Notes: generated by a model from the letters alone, not told the origin. DNA of 64,000 bases from Pseudomonas sp. CC6-YY-74 (GCF_002025205.1 NZ_CP019947.1:4541001-4605000); one strand, 5' to 3'; shown: positions 53,909-63,022, numbered from the stretch's first letter. Numbers and translations are program-made.

Positions 53909-54697
53909 TCAGCTGCGGTTGAACGTCCGGTTGAGCCGCGCCGCGACTTTGCGCACCAGCCAGCGCGGTGCCAGGCGCGGCGCCATGGCCTGCAGCCGAT
54001 TGCGCCAGCCAGGGATGATGATCGCGCGGTTTTTATCCAGCGCCTTGAGCGTGATCAGCGCCACCTCCTCGGCGCTGAGCATCCGTTTGTCGTGTTCCGG
54101 CTGTGCGCTGTCCACCTGTACCGAGCGCAAGAGTGCGCTGCGCGTAGGCCCTGGGCAGAGGACTGACACGCGAACGCCGTATTCCTTGAGCTCTTCACGC
54201 AGGGCTTCGGAGAAGTGCAGGACGTAAGCCTTGCTCGCGTGGTAATTACTCATCCATGGGCCGGGATGAAATCCCGCCAGCGAGGCGACATTGAGGATTT
54301 GCCCGCTGCCCTGTCCGGCCATCACCGTGCCGAGCGCATGGCAGAGTCGGGCGAGTGCGAGGATGTTCACCTCGATCAGTTGCTGCTCGCCGCGCCAGTC
54401 CTGAGCGACGAAGGCACCACAAGTGTCCACCTCGGCGCTGTTGATCAGCAGGTCGATGGACAGCTCGCTCTGTTCCAGTTCATGCAGCAGGCCGGAGATT
54501 TGCAGTGGTTCGGCGAGGTCGCAGGCGCGGAACAGGACTTCCACGGCAAAGCGCTGGGTCAGCTCGCAGGCGATGCTGTCCAGTGCATCGCGTTGCCGTG
54601 CAACCAGGATCAGGCTACGCCCGCGACGTGCCAGGGCTTCGGCCAGAGCCAGACCGATACCGCTGGAGGCTCCGGTTATGAGGGCGTAACGAGGCAT
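53909..54697 (-). CDS. SDR family oxidoreductase
   Basis: A 262-residue short-chain dehydrogenase. NAD(P) site ALITGASSGIGLALAEALA; catalytic Ser in ILNVASLAG, Tyr-x-x-x-Lys in YHASKAYVLHF. The usual NNAG motif is replaced by NSAE (LLINSAEVDTCGAF). The C-terminal tail is Arg-rich (RWLVRKVAARLNRTF), which may bind membrane or nucleotide. Substrate unknown; the family often reduces ketones or 3-oxoacyl groups. It converges on the AAA gene with no spare base between stops. Confidence 0.88.
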   Translation of the reverse strand: MPRYALITGASSGIGLALAEALARRGRSLILVARQRDALDSIACELTQRFAVEVLFRACDLAEPLQISGLLHELEQSELSIDLLINSAEVDTCGAFVAQDWRGEQQLIEVNILALARLCHALGTVMAGQGSGQILNVASLAGFHPGPWMSNYHASKAYVLHFSEALREELKEYGVRVSVLCPGPTRSALLRSVQVDSAQPEHDKRMLSAEEVALITLKALDKNRAIIIPGWRNRLQAMAPRLAPRWLVRKVAARLNRTFNRS

Positions 54698-54756
54698 GAG
54701 GTTTCTCCGGGAGGGGCGGGCCTGGCCTCATGCCGCGATGAGGGTTGCGCTGCGAG

Positions 54757-55728
54757 TCAGAAGCCCGCGCGGTTCACATAATCCTGGTAGGCGGGCAGGG
54801 TGATGGCTGCCAGGATGCCGAGTACCGGGACCAGTAGCCAGAGCAAGGCCAGTACCTTGACCGCGCGACTGTTGGGCGGTGCTGGTGGGCCGTAGCGATT
54901 CGCCCCGGTTGTGCCAGGAATGACCAGCATCAACAGGGCGAAGACGCCACCGACAATAGGCACTAGGTTGATCAGCCAGAGCCAGCCGGACCAGCCGATG
55001 TCATGCAGGCGCTGCACGCCGATCTGTACGCTGACGACCATTATGCCAATGCCAACCAAGGCTATCAGGATGCCACCGACTATTTCGGAAATGGCCAAGC
55101 CCATGCTGGCCACGCCGAACAGGGCCAGCGCCCCCAGCAACAGCATCAGCGACCAGGCCAGATAGCGCAGGCGGCCGATGCGTCCGTTGAGGCTGAATAC
55201 CTCGAGTTCGCCGAACTCCGGCAGTGCTTCTGCCACTGTCGCCAGAGGTGTTGCGTAGGGTGTATTAGCGGTCTTGCCGATAGCGCCGGGCTGCTGAGAC
55301 TGGACTGGCCGTGTGTTCTCGCTGAGCGCAGCCTGACGGGCGATAAATTTATCGATGATGATGCCGCAGGCAGCGCATTTCGCCGCCTTGGCTTGCAGGT
55401 GCCCGCACTTGGGGCAGGTCATCTCGACGCTGGCATTGTTTGCCGCATCGTCAGTGCGGTGATCCTCGGTGTCGACCAGACTCAGGCTGGCGGCCAGGTC
55501 CGGCTCCTTGCGTGCCTTGGCGCCCGCGCGATGCAGGGCTGCGAGGTATTGGTCGGCCTCGCTCTCCTGCAGATCGCGTTTGATGGCGATAGGGGTGCCG
55601 CTGAATAGCGCGTTAATCCGCGTGCGGTCGCTCTTGAACAGGCGTGCAAGGTTGTCTTGGGCGGTTTCCAGCGCGACTTCCGGCATTAATTCGCCATTGA
55701 AGACAATCTTGAAGCGGGCTTGGGTCAT
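54757..55728 (-). CDS. DUF805 membrane protein with zinc ribbon and pilin-like C-terminus
   Basis: A 323-residue protein. Residues 1-85 are a soluble region; then a CxxC...CxxC zinc ribbon (CPKCGHLQAKAAKCAACG, about 105-122). Residues about 175-290 are a DUF805 domain with several helices and VQRLHDIGWSGWLWLI. The last 25 residues, LGILAAITLPAYQDYVNRAGF, strongly resemble the hydrophobic alpha-1 start of type IV pilins but sit at the C-terminus without a prepilin cleavage site. Function unknown. It lies between the SDR gene and a 309-bp gap. Confidence 0.8.
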   Translation of the reverse strand: MTQARFKIVFNGELMPEVALETAQDNLARLFKSDRTRINALFSGTPIAIKRDLQESEADQYLAALHRAGAKARKEPDLAASLSLVDTEDHRTDDAANNASVEMTCPKCGHLQAKAAKCAACGIIIDKFIARQAALSENTRPVQSQQPGAIGKTANTPYATPLATVAEALPEFGELEVFSLNGRIGRLRYLAWSLMLLLGALALFGVASMGLAISEIVGGILIALVGIGIMVVSVQIGVQRLHDIGWSGWLWLINLVPIVGGVFALLMLVIPGTTGANRYGPPAPPNSRAVKVLALLWLLVPVLGILAAITLPAYQDYVNRAGF

Positions 55729-56037
55729 GCGAGTGTCCTTGTCGGCGCTATGGGTACATGGCCACTACAGCCTAGCGGGCCTGCAGGGCTCTGAACAAGC
55801 AGGCTGGCGCACAAATATGCTGGTTGCTTCACAGCTTTGCGTGCGTCGTCCTGCGGCTGACAAAACCACCAGCGTGTAATCGGCATAGTTTGCTGAAGCG
55901 GCCCGGCAGCTTCGGCGCAGTTGTGACGTGGCCGCCGTTATAGGTGATAGGCGTATTGGCCGTTCTGCCGTTGCGCTTGGCCAGGGCGAGTTCAGTGTAT
56001 GGGGCGCGGCTGGCGATCTGACTGCTGGGAGAGTGCT
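55729..56037. other. Gene-free gap between DUF805 gene and nitronate monooxygenase-like gene
   Basis: 309 bp with no convincing gene. Leftward frames give a short open stretch after the upstream gene's stop that resembles nothing I know. I see no RNA gene, clear terminator or repeat; it presumably holds the DUF805 promoter. Confidence 0.5.
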
Positions 56038-57000
56038 TCAGCGCGACCAGCGCTGCTGCAGAAGTTGGGCCCGACGCTGCGCATCGCGGTATTCACGATC
56101 CAGGCGCGCCACCAGCGCATCGACGCTCGGCAAATCGGCGATGCTGCCGACGCCCTGGCCGGCCGACCACACGGTTTTCCAGGCCTTGGCCTCGTCGCTG
56201 ATCGGTTTGAGCTTCTCGCCGTAGTTGATCTCGCCCTTGTTTTGCAGCTGCTTGAGATCGTAGCCGGCCAGTTCCAGACTCTGGCGCATGAAGCTGGCCG
56301 GCACGCCGGATACCGCTGGGGTGTGGATGATGTCGGCAGCCTGGGCATCCACAACCATCTGCTTGTAAGCCGCCGGAGCGTTGTTCTCCTGAGTGGCGAT
56401 AAAGCGGGTGCCGAGGTAGGCCAGGTCGGCGCCGAGCAATTGCGCGGCGAGAATTTCATGGCCGTGATTGAGGCAGCCAGCCAGCAGCAGGGTCTTGTCG
56501 AAGAACTGGCGGATTTCTGCAATCAGGGCAAAGGGGCTCAAGGTGCCGGCATGACCACCGGCGCCCGCGGCGACCGCGATCAAGCCATCGACCCCGGCTT
56601 CTGCGGCTTTCTCCGCATGGCGGCGGGTGGTCACGTCGTGGAATACCAGGCCACCGTAGCTGTGTACTGCATCGACCACTTCCTTGGCCGCGCCGAGGCT
56701 GGTGATGACGATGGGCACGCGCTGTTCGATGCAGATCGCCAGATCGGCCTGCAGGCGCGGATTGCTGCCATGTACGATCAGGTTGACCGCATAGGGCGCC
56801 GACTCGGCCTGCAGGCCGGCTTCGATCTCTTCCAGCCAGGCCTTGAAGGCGCCGCTGTCGCGCTGGTTGAGCGCGGGAAAGCTGCCGACGATGCCGTTAT
56901 GGCAGCAGGCGAGGACCAGTTGCGGGTTGGACACCAGGAACATGGGGGCGGCCACTACGGGCAGGCGCAGGCGTTGTTCGAGCAGGGCGGGAAGGCTCAT
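56038..57000 (-). CDS. Nitronate monooxygenase / NPD-like flavoenzyme
   Basis: A 320-residue FMN-dependent TIM barrel of the 2-nitropropane dioxygenase family, which oxidises alkyl nitronates such as propionate 3-nitronate. VVAAPMFLVSNPQL at the N-terminus, HDVTTRRHAEKA, the flavin-phosphate loop AAGAGGHAGTLSPF and LGADLAYLGTRFIATQE are typical. Start ATG 56998-57000 after an AAGGAAT site. It is 19 bp downstream of hemJ. Subfamily substrate not certain. Confidence 0.87.
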   Translation of the reverse strand: MSLPALLEQRLRLPVVAAPMFLVSNPQLVLACCHNGIVGSFPALNQRDSGAFKAWLEEIEAGLQAESAPYAVNLIVHGSNPRLQADLAICIEQRVPIVITSLGAAKEVVDAVHSYGGLVFHDVTTRRHAEKAAEAGVDGLIAVAAGAGGHAGTLSPFALIAEIRQFFDKTLLLAGCLNHGHEILAAQLLGADLAYLGTRFIATQENNAPAAYKQMVVDAQAADIIHTPAVSGVPASFMRQSLELAGYDLKQLQNKGEINYGEKLKPISDEAKAWKTVWSAGQGVGSIADLPSVDALVARLDREYRDAQRRAQLLQQRWSR

Positions 57001-57019
57001 ACGGATTCCTTGGGCAGAT

Positions 57020-57448
57020 TCAGAAGGGTTTGACCACGACCAGGATGACGACCGCGAGCAAGGCCAGCACTGGCGCCTCATTGAACCAGCGGTAGAACAC
57101 ATGGCTGCGCCGGTTCTCGCCACGGGCGAAGCGCTTGAGCTGGGCGCCGCAGAGGTGCTGATAAGCGATCAGCAGGACGACCAGGCTGAGCTTGGCGTGC
57201 ATCCAGCCCTGGCTGAAGTAGTAGCCGGGATTGAGGCTGACCAACCAAACCCCGAAAATCAGGGTGGCGATCATCGACGGCAGCATGATGCCGCGATACA
57301 GCTTGCGCTCCATTATGCAGAAACGCTCGCGACTGGTGTCGTCTGCGCTCATGGCATGGTAGACAAACAGGCGTGGCAGGTAGAACAGCCCGGCGAACCA
57401 GCAGACCATGGCGATGATGTGCAGGGCTTTGAGCCACAGATAGAGCAT
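57020..57448 (-). CDS. hemJ: HemJ-type protoporphyrinogen IX oxidase
   Basis: A 142-residue inner-membrane protein with four helices. MLYLWLKALHIIAMVCWFAGLFYLPRLFVYHA and KLYRGIMLPSMIATLIFG are characteristic of HemJ, which oxidises protoporphyrinogen in haem synthesis using a haem bound by His and Lys. The ATG giving MLYLWLK is chosen over a longer upstream reading that runs into the argC promoter region. It is divergent from argC. Confidence 0.85.
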   Translation of the reverse strand: MLYLWLKALHIIAMVCWFAGLFYLPRLFVYHAMSADDTSRERFCIMERKLYRGIMLPSMIATLIFGVWLVSLNPGYYFSQGWMHAKLSLVVLLIAYQHLCGAQLKRFARGENRRSHVFYRWFNEAPVLALLAVVILVVVKPF

Positions 57449-57582
57449 TGTTCGACTCCCTGAATGATAAATAGGCCCGATAGTAGTGGCCTGGCTCCGA
57501 TACGTCATCTGCACGGTTGGCCGTTGGCGGTTACGGCCTTATCATCGACGGCTTTCCAATGGCTTTTTGCAAGGGGCAAGTG

Positions 57583-58617
57583 ATGGTCAAGGTCGGTATC
57601 GTCGGCGGCACGGGCTACACCGGAGTGGAATTGTTGCGCCTGTTGGCGCAGCACCCACAGGCGCAAGTTGCAGTCATCACTTCGCGCTCAGAGGCGGGCT
57701 TGCGCGTCGACGAGATGTACCCGAACCTGCGCGGTCACTACCCTGACCTGGTCTTCAGCGTCCCGGATATCGCGACTTTGGGTGCCTGCGATGTGGTGTT
57801 CTTCGCGACCCCGCATGGCGTCGCCCATGCCCTGGCCGGCGAGTTGCTGGCGGCCGGCACCAAGGTGATCGACCTGTCTGCCGACTTTCGCCTGCAGGAC
57901 GCCGAAGAGTGGGGCAAGTGGTATGGCCAGCCCCACGGCGCGCCGGATCTATTGCCAGAGGCGGTTTATGGTTTGCCAGAGGTCAACCGCGAAGCAATCA
58001 AACAGGCGCGCCTGATCGCCGTGCCCGGTTGCTACCCGACCGCTGCACAGTTGGGCTTTATCCCGCTGCTGGAAGCCGGACTGGCCGACACTTCGCGGTT
58101 GATCGCCGACTGCAAGTCCGGAGTCAGCGGCGCCGGGCGCGGTGCCAGCGTCGGTTCGTTGTTCAGCGAGGCGGGTGAAAACATGAAGGCCTACGGCGTC
58201 AAAGGGCATCGTCATCTGCCGGAAATTTGCCAGGGTTTGCGTCGTGCGGCTGGCTCCGAGGTGGGGCTGACCTTCGTGCCGCACCTGACCCCGATGATTC
58301 GCGGCATCCACGCGACCTTGTATGCGACCGTGGCGGACCGCTCGGTCGATCTGCAGGCATTGTTCGAGCAGCGCTATGCCAGCGAGCCGTTTGTTGATGT
58401 GATGCCGCCCGGCAGTCACCCGGAAACCCGCAGCGTGCGAGGGGCCAACGTTTGTCGCATTGCCGTGCACCGCCCGCAAGATGGCAATCTGGTGGTGGTG
58501 CTGTCGGTGATCGACAATCTGGTCAAAGGTGCTTCCGGCCAGGCAGTGCAGAACATGAACATCCTTTTCGGGCTTGATGAGCGCCTGGGGCTATCCCACG
58601 CGGCCATGCTGCCCTGA
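57583..58617 (+). CDS. argC: N-acetyl-gamma-glutamyl-phosphate reductase ArgC
   Basis: A 344-residue NADPH enzyme, third step of arginine synthesis. GIVGGTGYTGVELLRLL binds NADP; the active Cys is in VPGCYPTAAQLGFIP; the catalytic His region is GHRHLPEI and FVPHLTPMIRGI. The ATG at 57583 (MVKVGIVGG) has AAGGGGCAAG upstream. Its stop overlaps the ATG of the next gene (TGATG). Confidence 0.96.
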   Translation: MVKVGIVGGTGYTGVELLRLLAQHPQAQVAVITSRSEAGLRVDEMYPNLRGHYPDLVFSVPDIATLGACDVVFFATPHGVAHALAGELLAAGTKVIDLSADFRLQDAEEWGKWYGQPHGAPDLLPEAVYGLPEVNREAIKQARLIAVPGCYPTAAQLGFIPLLEAGLADTSRLIADCKSGVSGAGRGASVGSLFSEAGENMKAYGVKGHRHLPEICQGLRRAAGSEVGLTFVPHLTPMIRGIHATLYATVADRSVDLQALFEQRYASEPFVDVMPPGSHPETRSVRGANVCRIAVHRPQDGNLVVVLSVIDNLVKGASGQAVQNMNILFGLDERLGLSHAAMLP

Positions 58618-59348
58618 TGGCCGGCTGGGAAGTCCGTCCCAGTGACCCGCGACGTGCAGGCCGGGTGCGACTGGTACTGCTGTTGTTGCTCCTGGCTATT
58701 CCTGCCGCGTTCTATGCCGGAACCTGGTGGCAGTTGCACGCAACTCGGACGATCGAGGTTGAGTTCCAGCCGCTGCAGCAGCGCTTGATCGCGTTGGAGC
58801 AGGAGCTGGATCAGCTGCGCCAACGCCTGATTGTGGCCAGCAGTGGCGAAAAAGTGGCACAGCAGGCCAACGAACAGAGCCGGTTGACCATCAAGTTGCT
58901 TGAAGAGCAGATCTTCAAACAGCAGCAAGACCTGGCGTCCTACAAAGGCGTGTTGGCGCCAGCCAGTCGTCGGGAAGGATTACGTATTCGCGCCTTTGAG
59001 TTGCAGGCCACGGACAGACCGGGGCACTTCCGCTACAAAATACTTCTCAGCCGGGTGGGCAAGGACGACAAGCCGCTTGACGGCCAGTTAGTGGTAACAG
59101 TGGAGGGGCGTAAGGGCGGTAAGGCGGTCAGTTTGGAGCTGGCCGCACTGACGCAAGACTTGCCTGATCAGTTCAGTGGTCAGGTGATTCCCTTTGCTTT
59201 CAAGCATTTCCAGGCTATTCCTGAAGCTGGACGCTTCGCCGAGCTGAAGTTGCCTGACGGCTTTACTGCGCATCAGATCAGGGTGCGTGCCGAGATCAAA
59301 GGCGAAAAGCCGTTGGAGCGGACATTCAAATGGATCGACCAGGAGTGA
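58617..59348 (+). CDS. DUF6776-type membrane-anchored coiled-coil protein
   Basis: A 243-residue protein with one N-terminal helix (LVLLLLLLAIPAAFYAG), a coiled coil (about 45-115; PLQQRLIALEQELDQLRQRL) and a C-terminal beta-rich domain. Unknown function. It is between argC (overlap) and a bactofilin gene 9 bp away, so a cell-shape or envelope-scaffold role with the bactofilin is a reasonable guess. Confidence 0.75.
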   Translation: MAGWEVRPSDPRRAGRVRLVLLLLLLAIPAAFYAGTWWQLHATRTIEVEFQPLQQRLIALEQELDQLRQRLIVASSGEKVAQQANEQSRLTIKLLEEQIFKQQQDLASYKGVLAPASRREGLRIRAFELQATDRPGHFRYKILLSRVGKDDKPLDGQLVVTVEGRKGGKAVSLELAALTQDLPDQFSGQVIPFAFKHFQAIPEAGRFAELKLPDGFTAHQIRVRAEIKGEKPLERTFKWIDQE

Positions 59349-59357
59349 CAGCCTTCC

Positions 59358-59768
59358 ATGTGGAATAAAGACAAACGCAAGACCGACTTGCAGCGCTTCA
59401 CGGGCAAGACCAGCCTGATCGCCGCGGGGGCGGAGCTCAACGGAGACTTACGCTTTCACGGCGCCGTACAGGTCGATGGGCGGGTCTGTGGCGACCTGCA
59501 GACCAGTGAAGGCATGGTTCGAGTCAGTGCCGAGGGGCAGGTTGAAGGTGAGATCCGCGCCCCCCGCATAGTGATCGACGGCGAGGTTATCGGCGATGTT
59601 TACGCCAGCGAGCACCTCGAGTTGGGTAGTCGCGCGCGCGTGTGCGGTAATCTGTATTACGGCTTGATGGAAATGGCCATGGGGGCACAGATCGAAGGGA
59701 GCATGCGTCCACTCAAAGAGCAGCCGCGACCTTTGGAGTTGTCGGAAAATCTGGTTACTGCAGAATAG
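59358..59768 (+). CDS. Bactofilin (polymer-forming cytoskeletal protein)
   Basis: A 136-residue bactofilin. The repeating beta-helix pattern LIAAGAELNGDLRFHGAVQVDGRVCGDLQT and IVIDGEVIGDVYASEHLELG is typical of DUF583. Bactofilins polymerise without nucleotide and place cell-envelope enzymes. The N-terminus is short and basic. It sits between the coiled-coil protein and erpA. Confidence 0.92.
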   Translation: MWNKDKRKTDLQRFTGKTSLIAAGAELNGDLRFHGAVQVDGRVCGDLQTSEGMVRVSAEGQVEGEIRAPRIVIDGEVIGDVYASEHLELGSRARVCGNLYYGLMEMAMGAQIEGSMRPLKEQPRPLELSENLVTAE

Positions 59769-59798
59769 TTGACCGCTTTTGTAGGGTAAGGGGATAAT
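59769..59798 (+). promoter_or_regulatory. Candidate erpA promoter
   Basis: TTGACC (59769-59774), 18 bp, GATAAT (59793-59798), directly after the bactofilin stop and about 48 bp before the erpA ATG. A close match to the sigma-70 consensus. Confidence 0.6.
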
Positions 59799-59845
59799 GC
59801 AGGGCCTCAACGCAGTATGGCGTCTAGCGCCGGGAGATATTCAGC

Positions 59846-60196
59846 ATGAGCGTCGAAACCTTCACCCCCACAGCTTTGCTATTCACCCAGGGCGCGGCGA
59901 GCAAGGTGAAGAGCCTGGTCGATGAAGAGGGTAACCCTCGCCTGAAGTTGCGCGTGTTCGTCACGGGTGGCGGCTGTTCGGGCTTCCAGTATGGCTTCAC
60001 CTTCGATGAAGAACTCGCCGATGACGACACCATTGTCGAGCGCGAAGGAGTGAGCCTGGTCGTTGACCCAATGAGCTTCCAGTACCTGGCGGGTGCCGAG
60101 GTGGATTACCAGGAGGGCTTGGAAGGCTCGCGTTTCGTGATCAATAATCCAAACGCAACCACTACCTGTGGCTGTGGTTCGTCCTTCTCGATCTAG
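59846..60196 (+). CDS. erpA: Iron-sulfur cluster carrier ErpA
   Basis: A 116-residue A-type Fe-S carrier. The three conserved cysteines are in GGGCSGFQYGF and TTTCGCGSSFSI. It passes clusters to essential targets such as IspG. GGGAGA precedes the ATG. Own promoter upstream; terminator hairpin downstream. Confidence 0.96.
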   Translation: MSVETFTPTALLFTQGAASKVKSLVDEEGNPRLKLRVFVTGGGCSGFQYGFTFDEELADDDTIVEREGVSLVVDPMSFQYLAGAEVDYQEGLEGSRFVINNPNATTTCGCGSSFSI

Positions 60197-60217
60197 CTAC
60201 GTCGGCCCAGAGGAATG

Positions 60218-60240
60218 ACGCCGCGCCAAGTGCGCGGCGT
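60218..60240. terminator. Hairpin between erpA and anmK
   Basis: ACGCCGCGC/GCGCGGCGT, a perfect 9-bp stem with a 5-nt loop between two convergent genes. The T run is interrupted (TGTCGTTTCT), so it is a moderate terminator. Confidence 0.6.
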
Positions 60241-60269
60241 TGTCGTTTCTGTGCTTGCATAATCCGTGG

Positions 60270-61361
60270 TCAGGCAGGGTAGATAGCGCCGAGCACTCGC
60301 AGCCCGCAAGCGCCTGTCACGCTCGGCCGATTGGCGGGTATGCCTTCCAGGCAGCAATGGGCCAGCCAGGCGAACGCCATGGCTTCCACCCAGTCTGCAG
60401 GCACGCCATGGGCCTGCGTGCTGTTGACTACGCAGTGTGGGAGCAGCGCGGCGAGGCGTGTCATCAGCGTACGGTTATGCGCGCCACCACCGCAGACCAG
60501 CAGCTCATCAGTCTCGCGTTGGGCGCTGTGCAAGGCCTTGCTGATACTAATTGCCGTCAGTTCCAGCAATGTCGCTTGCACATCCGCTTTGGCATAGCGA
60601 AGTTGCTTGTCCAGGTGCTGGTCGAGCCAGTTCAAATTGAATAGCTCGCGGCCGGTGCTCTTTGGTCCCTGAGTTTTGAAGAAGGGGTCGCTGAGCAAAG
60701 CGTCGAGTAGCTTGGGCTGCACCTTGCCACTGGCAGCCCAGGCGCCGTCGCGGTCATAGCTGTCGCCGTGTTGGCGTTGGATCCAGGCATCCATCAGCAC
60801 ATTGCCTGGGCCACAATCGAAGCCGCGCGCAGGTTGATCGGGTGCGAGTAGACTGAGGTTGCTGAACCCGCCGATATTCAATACCGCGCGATAGCTGTGT
60901 TGCTCGGCAAATAAGGCTTCATGGAACGCCGGCACCAGGGGGGCACCTTGTCCTCCAGCGGCGACATCGCGGCGGCGAAAATCGCTCACTACGCAGATGC
61001 CGGTCAGTTCGGCAAGCAGCGCGGGGTTGCCTATCTGGACGGTGAAGCCGCGAGCCGGCTCATGGCGAATGGTTTGGCCGTGGCTGCCGATTGCGCGGAT
61101 TGACGTGGGGCTGAGCTCTTGCTGTTTCAGCAGCGAATGGATGCCTTGGGCAGCCAGTCTCACCCAGCGCTGTTCGACCATGGCGGCCCGAGCCAACTCG
61201 TCCGGGCCCGGTGCGCACAGAGCCAAAAGATCAGCACGCAGGTCATCCGGCATGGGCAGGTAATGGGTGGCGAGTAGAGTGATCTTTTCGCTTTGCTCGA
61301 TCAGGGCGATGTCCAAGCCATCAAGGCTGGTACCGGACATCACCCCAAGATAGAGCGGCAT
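60270..61361 (-). CDS. anmK: Anhydro-N-acetylmuramic acid kinase AnmK
   Basis: A 363-residue kinase opening and phosphorylating anhydroMurNAc to MurNAc-6-P in peptidoglycan recycling. GVMSGTSLDGLDIALI at the N-terminus, IGSHGQTIRHEP, RAVLNIGGFSNLSL and FDCGPGNVLMDAW are its motifs. It is 5 bp downstream of the M23 peptidase gene on the same strand, pairing wall cutting with recycling. Together with amgK and murU it covers most of the cell-wall salvage route. Confidence 0.95.
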   Translation of the reverse strand: MPLYLGVMSGTSLDGLDIALIEQSEKITLLATHYLPMPDDLRADLLALCAPGPDELARAAMVEQRWVRLAAQGIHSLLKQQELSPTSIRAIGSHGQTIRHEPARGFTVQIGNPALLAELTGICVVSDFRRRDVAAGGQGAPLVPAFHEALFAEQHSYRAVLNIGGFSNLSLLAPDQPARGFDCGPGNVLMDAWIQRQHGDSYDRDGAWAASGKVQPKLLDALLSDPFFKTQGPKSTGRELFNLNWLDQHLDKQLRYAKADVQATLLELTAISISKALHSAQRETDELLVCGGGAHNRTLMTRLAALLPHCVVNSTQAHGVPADWVEAMAFAWLAHCCLEGIPANRPSVTGACGLRVLGAIYPA

Positions 61362-61366
61362 CGGCC

Positions 61367-62809
61367 TTAGCGCTTGTTGAGGGCAAGCAGGGTGGTTTTT
61401 TCTTTATCCATGCGTGCCATCAAGGGCGTGCTCAATTGCATGAAACGCGGCTTTTCATTGCGGGCAATAGGATCGGCCATTGGCAGCTTTTGGCTTAGAG
61501 GATCGACATGGGTGCCGTTGACCTGAAACTCGTAATGCAAGTGTGGTCCGGTGGAAAGGCCGGTAGTACCAATGTAGCCGATGATCTGGCCCTGCTTGAC
61601 GCTGCCGCCGGTGCGGATACCTTTGGCGAAGCCTTGCATGTGGGCATAGAGGGTGCGGTAGCGACTGCCGTGCTGGATGACAACGGTGTTGCCGTAGCCG
61701 CCTTTGCGTCCGGCGAGAGAGATCTTGCCATCGCCAGCGGCTTTGATTGGTGTCCCGCGGGCTGCGGCGTAATCGACGCCCTTGTGCGCGCGGATTTTGT
61801 TCAGGATCGGATGACGTCGACCATTGGAGAAGCGTGAACTGATGCGGGCAAAGTCTACAGGGGTGCGGATGAAGGCCTTGCGCATGCTGGTGCCGTCGGC
61901 ACTGTAGTAGCTGGTGTTGCCTTGCTTGTCGGTATAGCGCACCGCAGTGTAGGTCTTGCCGCGATTAGTAAACCGTGCCGAGAGAATATTGCCGGTGCCG
62001 ACTTGTTTGTCGTTGACCACTTTTTCCTCGAAAACCATCTCAAATTCGTCGCCGTCACGAATGTCCATGGCAAAGTCGATGTCATAGCCGAAAACGTTGG
62101 CCAGCTCCATGGTCAAGCCATGGGAGAGGCCGGCGCGCTTGGCGGACAAAAACAGCGAACTGTTGATCACGCCATGAGCATAGGCGCTTCTGACGTCAGG
62201 TTTGACGCGCTCGCGTTCGAAGGCAAAGCCTTTATCGTTCTTGGCCAGGCTGATGCTTTCGAGGTCGCTGAGTTTGCTGTGCAAGCGTTTCAGTTGACCA
62301 TCCGGGGTGAGCTGGAACTCCAGCGCCTGACCAACCTTGAGGCGGCTGAATTGCTTAGCCTCTTTACTGCTGCTCAATACCTGGTGAAGATCGGTCGCTG
62401 ACAGGCCGACTTCGGCAAATATTGTGGAGAGCGTATCGCCGTTCGCAACCTTGACTATCTTGTGGCTCGGGTCGACTGGTGCGGTGGCTGAAGCTTCAAC
62501 GCTAGGGTTGGCGTTGTTCTCTGTCTCAACGCTTTGTTCGGCGCTATTACGGGTATTCGCGGGTTTCTCGATTTTGGCGAATGGCGAGGTGTTTTGCGCA
62601 TCGCTGGGGCTATCTGGGCGGAGGTCATCCTTTTCACGAAGGACAAGCTCTGCACCGCTGTCGAGTTCAAGGCTGAGGTAGGTTCTCTTGGCTTCGACTT
62701 CGCGTGTGGGAAACACCAGCAAGGCCAGGCTGAGCAGTGCGGCTATGCCACTGGCAGCCAGAATGTGGGTTTTCGGGTACAGAGGAGGGGCTTTGCTTAT
62801 AGGGGTCAT
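61367..62809 (-). CDS. M23 family murein DD-endopeptidase (MepM-like)
   Basis: A 480-residue envelope protein. N-terminal membrane anchor (about 15-35), disordered Pro/Asn/Glu-rich linker, a LysM/OapA-type region (about 115-170; VANGDTLSTIFAEVGLS), a Csd3-like middle, and the M23 domain (about 325-450) with zinc ligands in HKGVDYAAARGTP (His, Asp), YAHM, and GPHLHYEFQV (H-x-H). It cuts D-Ala-mDAP cross-links for wall growth. Divergent from tyrS; co-transcribed with anmK. Confidence 0.92.
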   Translation of the reverse strand: MTPISKAPPLYPKTHILAASGIAALLSLALLVFPTREVEAKRTYLSLELDSGAELVLREKDDLRPDSPSDAQNTSPFAKIEKPANTRNSAEQSVETENNANPSVEASATAPVDPSHKIVKVANGDTLSTIFAEVGLSATDLHQVLSSSKEAKQFSRLKVGQALEFQLTPDGQLKRLHSKLSDLESISLAKNDKGFAFERERVKPDVRSAYAHGVINSSLFLSAKRAGLSHGLTMELANVFGYDIDFAMDIRDGDEFEMVFEEKVVNDKQVGTGNILSARFTNRGKTYTAVRYTDKQGNTSYYSADGTSMRKAFIRTPVDFARISSRFSNGRRHPILNKIRAHKGVDYAAARGTPIKAAGDGKISLAGRKGGYGNTVVIQHGSRYRTLYAHMQGFAKGIRTGGSVKQGQIIGYIGTTGLSTGPHLHYEFQVNGTHVDPLSQKLPMADPIARNEKPRFMQLSTPLMARMDKEKTTLLALNKR

Positions 62810-63022
62810 AGGCGGCTTTTGACTTTAAATAGATGAAAAGAAAAGATGAAGAAAATGATGAATATGCAGTAACTGTATAAAATATAACCAAATCGTCTAC
62901 GAGGCAACCCCAAAGGAGGGGCAATAGGCCAGGAAGCGAGAGCTGATAGGGCAAAACTTGTTATTTGTCCGTGATCTTGTATGGTTGGTTCCCTTTAATT
63001 TTGTGTGGTCGTGAGTCCTGTC

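Noticed and set aside
62860..62885. LexA-like CTGTATAAAATATAAC between the M23 gene and tyrS
   Set aside because: The right half lacks CAG, so it does not fit CTG-N10-CAG; more likely AT-rich promoter DNA.
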